Origin: Marinobacter mobilis
GTDB lineage: Bacteria > Pseudomonadota > Gammaproteobacteria > Pseudomonadales > Oleiphilaceae
Assembly (NCBI RefSeq): GCF_900106945.1
Contig: NZ_FNNE01000015.1
Location: forward strand, 1 to 37,805
Direction: 5' to 3'
DNA length: 37,805 nt
Below, in pieces: positions 31,927-37,805 of this stretch (the stretch's first letter is position 1; each line of letters opens with the position of its first letter). The translations under genes were made by a program, and so were the position numbers. The notes beneath the pieces are model-generated. The model had not been told where the DNA came from. It did no database searches and saw nothing but the letters and a program-made list of their open reading frames with translations.

Positions 31927-33153
31927 ATGGGTGATTTTTACCAGAACGGCATCGTAACAACACTCCACAACTTGTGCCGCCGGCCAGTGGAGGAACTTGA
32001 GGAAGAGCTGATCGGGTTCAGCAAGACCCGGCCCATGGCGCTGGTGTTGCCCTGTCTTTACTCTGAGCTGGAAGGTCCAGCGCTGAAGAATATCGTGACA
32101 GAACTGGCGAAGGTGCCGTATCTGGAGCAGATTGTCATCGGACTGGACCGGGCCAACGAAGAGCAGTATCGCCACGCGATGGCGTACTTTTCCGAACTGC
32201 CGCAGCACGTGCGGGTACTGTGGAACGACGGCCCTCGGCTCAGGCAGATTGACCTGAAACTGCGGGAGCAGGGGCTGGCTCCGACCGAAATGGGCAAGGG
32301 CCGTAATGTCTGGTACTGCTTTGGCTATGTGCTGGCCTGTGATCGCACGGAATCCGTGGCCCTGCATGACTGTGACATTCTGACCTATTCCCGTGACCTG
32401 GTCGCCCGGCTGATTTACCCGGTGGCCAACCCGAATTTCAACTACATGTTCTGTAAGGGCTACTACGCTCGCGTTGCCGATGGAAAAATGAACGGCCGGG
32501 TCAGCCGTTTGCTGGTGACGCCGCTGATACGGGCGTTGAAGAAGGTGTGCGGCCCCAGTGATTTTCTCGATTACCTCGACAGCTACCGCTACCCGTTGGC
32601 CGGTGAGTTTTCCCTGCGTACCGATGTGATCAATGATCTGCGCATTCCCAGCGACTGGGGGCTGGAAGTGGGGGTGCTCTCAGAAATGAAACGCAACTAT
32701 TCCACCAACCGCCTTTGCCAGGTGGACATCGCCGACGTGTACGACCATAAGCATCAGGATCTGTCGGAATTTGATTCCAGCCGCGGTCTCTCAAAGATGA
32801 GTACCGATATCAGCAAAGCGGTGTTTCGTAAGCTGGCGACCAATGGCGAAGTGTTCTCCCAGGAAAAGTTCCGCACCATCAAGGCGACCTACTACCGCAT
32901 AGCTCTCGATTTCATCGAGACCTACCAGAACGATGCCATCATCAATGGACTGACCCTGGATCGTCACAAGGAGGAGAAGGCGGTGGAGCTGTTTGCCCAG
33001 AACATCATGAGCGCGGGCGCCTATTTCCTGGAAAATCCTATGGATACACCCTTCATTCCGAGCTGGAACAGAGTCACCAGTGCGCTGCCCGATCTGATGG
33101 CCGAACTCAAGGACGCGGTGGAAATCGACAATCAGGAATATCAGCCAACCTGA
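31927..33153 (+). CDS. gpgS: Glucosyl-3-phosphoglycerate synthase (GT81)
   Basis: This 408-aa glycosyltransferase transfers glucose from an NDP-glucose to 3-phosphoglycerate, the first step of glucosylglycerate synthesis. The GT-A fold is recognisable. MALVLPCLYSELEGPAL and IVIGLDRANEEQY form the donor region, and HDCDILTYSRDL carries the metal-binding DCD at residues 148-150. MGKGRNVWYCFGY and SDWGLEVGVLSEM are typical of GpgS/MpgS-type enzymes. I chose ATG 31927, with GGAGG seven bases upstream; an in-frame ATG at 31822 lies inside the phosphatase gene. Context with phosphatase, kinase and phosphorylase supports the glucosyl rather than mannosyl product. Confidence 0.9.
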   Translation: MGDFYQNGIVTTLHNLCRRPVEELEEELIGFSKTRPMALVLPCLYSELEGPALKNIVTELAKVPYLEQIVIGLDRANEEQYRHAMAYFSELPQHVRVLWNDGPRLRQIDLKLREQGLAPTEMGKGRNVWYCFGYVLACDRTESVALHDCDILTYSRDLVARLIYPVANPNFNYMFCKGYYARVADGKMNGRVSRLLVTPLIRALKKVCGPSDFLDYLDSYRYPLAGEFSLRTDVINDLRIPSDWGLEVGVLSEMKRNYSTNRLCQVDIADVYDHKHQDLSEFDSSRGLSKMSTDISKAVFRKLATNGEVFSQEKFRTIKATYYRIALDFIETYQNDAIINGLTLDRHKEEKAVELFAQNIMSAGAYFLENPMDTPFIPSWNRVTSALPDLMAELKDAVEIDNQEYQPT

Positions 33154-33210
33154 GAGATTTCCCAGACGATGATGCCATTCTTGGCTATGGAAACCGGGAG
33201 GTGACCTGAG

Positions 33211-34941
33211 ATGGGACAGGGTTTGCAGTCCAGACTGATGGGCATGTTGGACGTGGTCTATCCGGACCTGGATAGCGGCTTTTTGGCGGACCAGCTGATT
33301 CAGGCGATGGGATTGACGGCAGACACACCGGCGCCACCTGACCACACCAACAACTGGTCTGAATCGGACACACTGCTGATCACTTACGCTGACTCGATCC
33401 AGCGTAGTGACGAGAAACCGCTGGTCACCTTGCGGCGGTTTCTTCACGAGCAGTTCGGGGGCACCCTCTCTGCGGTGCATATCCTGCCGTTTTTTCCGTA
33501 CAGTTCTGACGATGGCTTCTCGGTGATGGATTACCTGGCGGTGAATGAATCTCACGGGTCCTGGCGGGATATTGAAGCCATTGCCCGGGAGTTCCGGTTG
33601 ATGGCAGACCTGGTGATCAACCACATGTCGGCCCGCAGCCGCTGGTTCGAAAACTTCAGAAAGCGGGTGGATCCGGGGCAGGACTATTTTTATGAGGCCG
33701 CCCCGGACACGGATACCCGTTTGGTGGTTCGGCCCCGTACTTCGCCACTGCTCACACCGGTGCAGACCGAGGATGGCGAGCGTTATGTCTGGTGTACCTT
33801 CAGTGAAGACCAGGTCGACCTTAATTTCAGGAACCCGAAGGTGTTGCTGGAATTTGTCGGGATCATACGGTACTACCTGGAGCGTGGGGTACAGTGGTTC
33901 CGAATGGACGCGGTGGCGTTCCTGTGGAAAGAGGCGGGCACGTCCTGCATTCACCTTCAGCAGACCCACGAGCTGATCAAGATCCTGCGGGTACTGATCG
34001 AGCATCACACGCCGGATGCCGTGGTGATTACGGAAACCAACGTACCTAACCGGGAGAATCTGACCTATTTCGGCAACGCCAACGAAGCCCATGTTATCTA
34101 TAACTTCTCGTTACCGCCGCTGCTGATCAACACCCTGGTGACGGGTAACTGCCGGCACCTGAAAACCTGGCTGATGAGTATGCCGCCAGCCCAGATCGGC
34201 ACCACCTACCTGAATTTCATTGCTTCCCATGACGGTATCGGCATGCGTCCGACGGACGGGCTGCTGACCGAGGACGAAAAACAGACCCTGATTTCGACCA
34301 TGGAACACTTTGGCGGCAAGGTGTCCTATCGTCAGACCAGCGGAGATGGGCAGCAGGCCTATGAAATCAACATCGCGCTCTATGACGCGCTGAAAGGCAC
34401 CGAGGATAAGGGGCCGGACAAGTGGCAGCTGCAACGGTTCATCTGTGCCCACGCCATCATGCTCGCCCTGGAGGGTATCCCGGCATTCTATATCCATAGC
34501 ATGATCGGTACAGAGAATGACTATGACCGGATGGAGCACACGGGCCGTTTGCGTTCGATTAACCGGGCCCAATGGAACATTGAGGACCTGGAAGCCCGGC
34601 TGGCGGATCCCCTGAGTCATCACAGTAAGGTCTGTGGGGAGTTGAAACGGCTGATTGGCATTCGTCGCAAGCAGCCGGCGTTTCATCCCAATGCCACCCA
34701 GTTCACCTTGCACCTTGGCTTACAGGTGTTTGGTTTCTGGCGCCAGAGCGTGCGGCGGGATCAATCCATTTTCTGTATCTACAACATCACCGATGAGGTG
34801 CGGCAAGTGGCGCTCAGCGACATTAACCTGATTGGCACCGACTGCTGGGTGGACCTTGTTTCGGGGTTGAAGATTGACGATCTCTCCGGGGAAATTACCC
34901 TCAAGCCCTACCAGAGTGTCTGGCTTTCAAACCGTGAATGA
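33211..34941 (+). CDS. GH13_18 phosphorylase, probable glucosylglycerate phosphorylase
   Basis: This 576-aa protein is of the sucrose-phosphorylase subfamily of GH13. HILPFFPYSSDDGFSVMDY opens the barrel. WFRMDAVAFLWKE holds the nucleophile D233, VVITETNVPN the acid/base E275, and NFIASHDGIGMRP the transition-state Asp (D341). Known members act on sucrose, sucrose 6-phosphate, glucosylglycerol or glucosylglycerate. In an operon that makes glucosylglycerate and contains glycerate kinase, phosphorolysis to glucose 1-phosphate and glycerate is the best fit. It begins 57 bp after gpgS. The genes therefore form a complete synthesis and recycling module. Confidence 0.85.
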   Translation: MGQGLQSRLMGMLDVVYPDLDSGFLADQLIQAMGLTADTPAPPDHTNNWSESDTLLITYADSIQRSDEKPLVTLRRFLHEQFGGTLSAVHILPFFPYSSDDGFSVMDYLAVNESHGSWRDIEAIAREFRLMADLVINHMSARSRWFENFRKRVDPGQDYFYEAAPDTDTRLVVRPRTSPLLTPVQTEDGERYVWCTFSEDQVDLNFRNPKVLLEFVGIIRYYLERGVQWFRMDAVAFLWKEAGTSCIHLQQTHELIKILRVLIEHHTPDAVVITETNVPNRENLTYFGNANEAHVIYNFSLPPLLINTLVTGNCRHLKTWLMSMPPAQIGTTYLNFIASHDGIGMRPTDGLLTEDEKQTLISTMEHFGGKVSYRQTSGDGQQAYEINIALYDALKGTEDKGPDKWQLQRFICAHAIMLALEGIPAFYIHSMIGTENDYDRMEHTGRLRSINRAQWNIEDLEARLADPLSHHSKVCGELKRLIGIRRKQPAFHPNATQFTLHLGLQVFGFWRQSVRRDQSIFCIYNITDEVRQVALSDINLIGTDCWVDLVSGLKIDDLSGEITLKPYQSVWLSNRE

Positions 34942-34957
34942 GGGAGCATAGCGCGCC

Positions 34958-36064
34958 ATGAGCGCTTCCTCCCGACCCAGAATCCTGCTTCTCTCCGGTT
35001 ACGACGTTTGCAGCCACCGTCGCTGGCGGGAACAGTTGGTCGCCAGTCAGCCTGAGTTTGACTGGCAGGTCCTGTCGTTGCCGCCTCGTCACTTTCGCTG
35101 GCGGATACGGGGCAACGCCCTGAGCTGGCTTGATGAACCGTTACTGCGGGATCACTGGGATTTACTGGTGGTCACCTCAATGGTGGATCTGGCGACACTC
35201 AAGGGGTTTCAGCCACAACTGGCGGCGGTCCCAACCCTGCTTTACATGCACGAAAACCAGTTTGCCTATCCGGTGTCGGCACAGCAGCACAGTAGCATCG
35301 ATCCGCAACTGGTCAATCTTTACAGCGCCATAGCGGCTAATCGCGTGGCCTTCAACAGTGAATGGAATCGCCGCAGTTTTCTGGATTCCGTTGCTGCCTT
35401 GCTCAACAAACTGCCGGATGCCATGCCGGTGGATCTTGTTGAACGACTCCGTGCAAAGTCACGGGTTCTCCCGGTGCCTATTGATGATTCGCTGTTTGTT
35501 GATCGCACCACGCCATTGAAACGGCAGCAACCCCACCTGTTATGGAATCACCGCTGGGAATACGACAAGGGGCCAGACCGGCTGTTTAACCTGTTAGAGC
35601 AGCTTGTTCGCCGCAAACAGCCCTTTCGCTTGAGCGTCGTGGGGGAGCAGTTTCGGGCCCGGCCGGCGTCCTTCAATGCCGTTCAAGACGCTTTTTCCGA
35701 GCAGATTGAGCACTGGGGCTATCTGGACAGTGTGGCCGATTACCACCGCTTGCTGGCCAGTGCCGATGTGGTAGTGTCGACGGCGGTACATGATTTTCAG
35801 GGCCTTGCGATGCTGGAAGCCATGGCGTCGGGCTGTCTGGCGCTGGCGCCTGAGCGGCTGGCATACCCGGAGTATGTTCCCCCAGCTCAATGCTATCCCG
35901 ATCTTGAGGCCGATCCTGAGACCGAGGCCAGGGCGGCTGCCGAGGCTCTGGTTGCAATGTTGAGAGCCAATGAGCAACCGGAGCCTCCAGAAGCGTGGCG
36001 CCTGTCACAGCTTGGCCCGCAATACCGTGAGCTGTTGTGGGAGATGCTTGCTAAAGGGTTTTAA
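34958..36064 (+). CDS. DUF3524-domain glycosyltransferase (tRNA-queuosine mannosyltransferase-like)
   Basis: This 368-aa GT-B-fold protein has the N-terminal DUF3524 signature: ILLLSGYDVCSHRRWREQL, SLPPRHFRWRIRGNALSW, and TLLYMHENQFAYPV. The C-terminal half is a GT4-type donor domain with NHRWEYDKGPDRLF and the nucleotide-sugar motif STAVHDFQGLAMLEAMASG. Animal members (GTDC1/QTMAN) mannosylate queuosine in tRNA-Asp; the bacterial members are less studied. It starts 16 bp after the phosphorylase gene and belongs to the same transcript. It might act on tRNA or, given its neighbours, add a further sugar to glucosylglycerate. I cannot decide between these. Confidence 0.85.
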   Translation: MSASSRPRILLLSGYDVCSHRRWREQLVASQPEFDWQVLSLPPRHFRWRIRGNALSWLDEPLLRDHWDLLVVTSMVDLATLKGFQPQLAAVPTLLYMHENQFAYPVSAQQHSSIDPQLVNLYSAIAANRVAFNSEWNRRSFLDSVAALLNKLPDAMPVDLVERLRAKSRVLPVPIDDSLFVDRTTPLKRQQPHLLWNHRWEYDKGPDRLFNLLEQLVRRKQPFRLSVVGEQFRARPASFNAVQDAFSEQIEHWGYLDSVADYHRLLASADVVVSTAVHDFQGLAMLEAMASGCLALAPERLAYPEYVPPAQCYPDLEADPETEARAAAEALVAMLRANEQPEPPEAWRLSQLGPQYRELLWEMLAKGF

Positions 36065-36092
36065 TCAATCGGTCGATCGCTATAATCAATCG
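36059..36092 (+). promoter_or_regulatory. Probable vgrG promoter with flanking direct repeats
   Basis: A perfect -10 box, TATAAT, is at 36081-36086, about 58 bp before the vgrG start. A weak -35 (TTTTAA, 36059-36064) precedes it. TAATCAATCG occurs twice, at 36062-36071 and 36083-36092, exactly 21 bp apart, and the second copy overlaps the -10 box. Confidence 0.45.
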
Positions 36093-36143
36093 CGGCTCAG
36101 GAAGAGCCCACACTCACAAGACGTCTCTTCAAGGATTGAAGAT

Positions 36144-37805
36144 ATGCCCGAGGCTCCCGCTTCCCCTCGTCCCCCGTCCGTGGGGCTGCAGTTTACTGTC
36201 CGTATAGGCGACCTGCCCGCCGACCTGTTGGCTGTCGTTGGTTTTGAATTCAGCGAGGCTCTGTCCTGTCTGTTCCGCGGCAAGCTGGCGTTGGCCAGTC
36301 CCGATCCTGCTTTAGGCCAGGCATCGGGCTCTGATGGGGAACAGGTTTCAAATCCGTCCCCCTCCCTGGATCAGATTCTCGAGCAACCGGTCGAACTCGC
36401 CATCTGGCAGGATGGCCAGCTGCTGCGTCGTTTTTCAGGCGTCGTCTCCGAATTCGCCCGCGGTGACAGCGGCCACCGCCGCACCTGTTACGAGGTGGTC
36501 GTAGAGCCGCCTTTGTGGCGCCTCGGGCTGATGCACAACAGCCGCATCTTCCAGACCCAGACCCCGGACGCGATTCTCAAAACCCTGCTGGAAGAGCGCG
36601 GCATCGTCGACACCGTGTTCGACCTCAAACGTTCGGCTCCGGAGCGGGAATACTGCGTTCAGCATCGGGAAAGCGATCTGGCCTTCCTCCAGCGCCTGGC
36701 CGCCGAAGAAGGCTGGCACTACCGTTTTGACCTCGACGCCGACAACCCGCCCCTGGTGATTTCGGACCATCACGGCGACGCCGTCACCCTGCCGCAGGCC
36801 ACCTGCAACGCCACCGCCGGTGGTAGCACCCGGCAACCGGCGGTATTCCAGTTCAGCTACCGCGAACGGGTCCGCGCCGCGTCGGTGGTGATGAAAGACT
36901 ACACCTTCAGGAACCCTGCCTACGCGCTGATGCACGAGAGCAACGCCGCCGGTATGGATCACCAGCGGGAGGATTACCAGCACTACGATTACCCTGGCCG
37001 CTTCAAGAATGACGCCCGTGGCCGCGCCTTCACCCAGGCCAAACTGGAGGCCCTGCGCAACGACGCCAGCGTGGCCAGTGGCCGCAGCAACCGCCCTGAT
37101 TTTGCCGCTGGCGCCAGGCTGCCCCTGAGCAGCCACACCCAGGACGACCTCAACCGCGACTGGCTGATCACCCGGGTCGTCCACACCGGCAAACAGCCCC
37201 AGGCTTTGGAAGAGGCGGGGGGCAGCGAGCCAACCACCTACCACAATGCCTTCGAGGCCATTCCCGCGGATCGCAACTGGCGGCCACAGGGACTGGATCG
37301 ACCGCTGATGGACGGCCCCCAGATCGCCCTCGTCACCGGCCCGGCCGGCGAAGAAATCCACTGCGACGAACACGGCCGGGTCAAAGTCCGCTTCCCCTGG
37401 GACCGCTACAGCCAGAATGACGAACACTCCAGTGCCTGGCTCAGAGTCAGCCAGGGCTGGGCCGGAGGGCAGTATGGCTTTATGGCGTTGCCACGGATCG
37501 GCCACGAAGTCATCGTCAGCTTTCTCGACGGTGACCCGGACCAGCCCATCATCACCGGTCGCACCTACCACGCCACCAACACGCCGCCCTATGCGTTGCC
37601 GGAGCACAAAACCCGAACGGTGCTGAAAACCCAGACCCACAAGGGCGAGGGCAGCAACGAGCTGCGGTTTGAAGACGAAGCCAATCAGGAACAGATCTAC
37701 CTCCACGCCCAGAAAGACCTGGACCTGCTCACTGAAAATGATCGCACCGAGGTGGTCAAACACGACAGCCACCTGACGGTGGAGAACGAACGGATCAGCC
37801 ACATC
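36144..37805 (+). CDS. vgrG: Type VI secretion spike protein VgrG (TssI), 3' partial
   Basis: The frame is open from ATG 36144 for 554 codons to the window edge with no stop, so the C-terminus is missing. AAGGA lies eight bases before the ATG. VgrG trimers form the needle tip of the type VI secretion system. The N-terminal gp27-like part shows REYCVQHRESDLAFLQRLAA and EEGWHYRF at about residues 170-195, and later YDYPGRFKNDARGRAF. The gp5-like OB-fold contains HGRVKVRFPWDR (about 410) and PRIGHEVIVSFLDGDPDQP (about 450). The C-terminal beta-helix is only beginning, with KGEGSNELRFEDEANQEQIY. No other tss gene is in the window, so it is an orphan vgrG. An effector or adaptor gene would be expected downstream. 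Confidence 0.93.
   Translation, partial: MPEAPASPRPPSVGLQFTVRIGDLPADLLAVVGFEFSEALSCLFRGKLALASPDPALGQASGSDGEQVSNPSPSLDQILEQPVELAIWQDGQLLRRFSGVVSEFARGDSGHRRTCYEVVVEPPLWRLGLMHNSRIFQTQTPDAILKTLLEERGIVDTVFDLKRSAPEREYCVQHRESDLAFLQRLAAEEGWHYRFDLDADNPPLVISDHHGDAVTLPQATCNATAGGSTRQPAVFQFSYRERVRAASVVMKDYTFRNPAYALMHESNAAGMDHQREDYQHYDYPGRFKNDARGRAFTQAKLEALRNDASVASGRSNRPDFAAGARLPLSSHTQDDLNRDWLITRVVHTGKQPQALEEAGGSEPTTYHNAFEAIPADRNWRPQGLDRPLMDGPQIALVTGPAGEEIHCDEHGRVKVRFPWDRYSQNDEHSSAWLRVSQGWAGGQYGFMALPRIGHEVIVSFLDGDPDQPIITGRTYHATNTPPYALPEHKTRTVLKTQTHKGEGSNELRFEDEANQEQIYLHAQKDLDLLTENDRTEVVKHDSHLTVENERISHI

Noticed and set aside
32791..34092. 433-aa minus-strand open frame
   Set aside because: It is antisense to gpgS and the GH13_18 gene, both with catalytic residues in place. 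The product has no recognisable domain.
36435..37802. 455-aa minus-strand open frame
   Set aside because: It is antisense to vgrG, which has clear gp27/gp5 motifs on the plus strand. The minus product is low-complexity Val/Gly-rich, as expected from a GC-biased shadow.
1..37805. CRISPR array or prophage
   Set aside because: No regularly spaced repeats of CRISPR size and no phage structural or replication genes were seen. VgrG is read as a T6SS component.

Overview
The window reads as chromosome of a halophilic marine gammaproteobacterium. Marinobacter or a close relative is my best guess, inferred from gene content only: two BCCT compatible-solute transporters, a Pla-1/cef-type surface lipase, DMSP catabolism, glucosylglycerate synthesis and a VgrG. 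Most of it is GC-rich and densely coding. The first ~2.6 kb is visibly more AT-rich and looks like accessory DNA.

Layout. (1) 1-2,670: the right end of an IS3-type element abuts the C-terminal remnant of a superfamily-1 helicase. An unrecognised 468-aa protein and a 59-aa basic protein follow in one tightly packed operon. This segment sits against the 3' end of tRNA-Pro(GGG) (2,672-2,748, minus), as an integrated island would. (2) 3,100-8,600: a BCCT transporter, then a minus-strand operon of retropepsin-like lipoprotein, inactive-transglutaminase/7TM protein and RimK-like ATP-grasp ligase, plus a small unknown protein. (3) 8,841-19,543: rmuC, a TPR-like exported protein, an AraC-type regulator divergent from an alpha-methylacyl-CoA racemase-like protein, a large lipase lipoprotein, a crotonase and a class I fumarase.

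(4) 19,632-28,386: a complete DMSP-catabolic cluster. dddD (two CaiB domains, catalytic Asp at residue 602) is divergent from usp-dddT-dddB-dddC-dddR. The expected flow is DMSP uptake (DddT), cleavage to DMS plus a 3-hydroxypropionate moiety (DddD), oxidation to malonate semialdehyde (DddB) and conversion to acetyl-CoA (DddC), under a LysR regulator (DddR). Two points stand out. A UspA-family gene is translationally coupled to the transporter gene, and a ~94-bp imperfect palindrome sits near the centre of the divergent promoter region.

(5) 28,428-36,064: SelO (minus), then a five-gene glucosylglycerate operon: glycerate kinase, sugar-phosphoglycerate phosphatase, GT81 glucosyl-3-phosphoglycerate synthase, GH13_18 phosphorylase and a DUF3524 glycosyltransferase. 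It encodes both synthesis and phosphorolytic recycling of the solute. (6) 36,144 to the window edge: a VgrG/TssI spike gene, open at its 3' end.

Functions come from motif recognition in translated sequence. No database search was possible.
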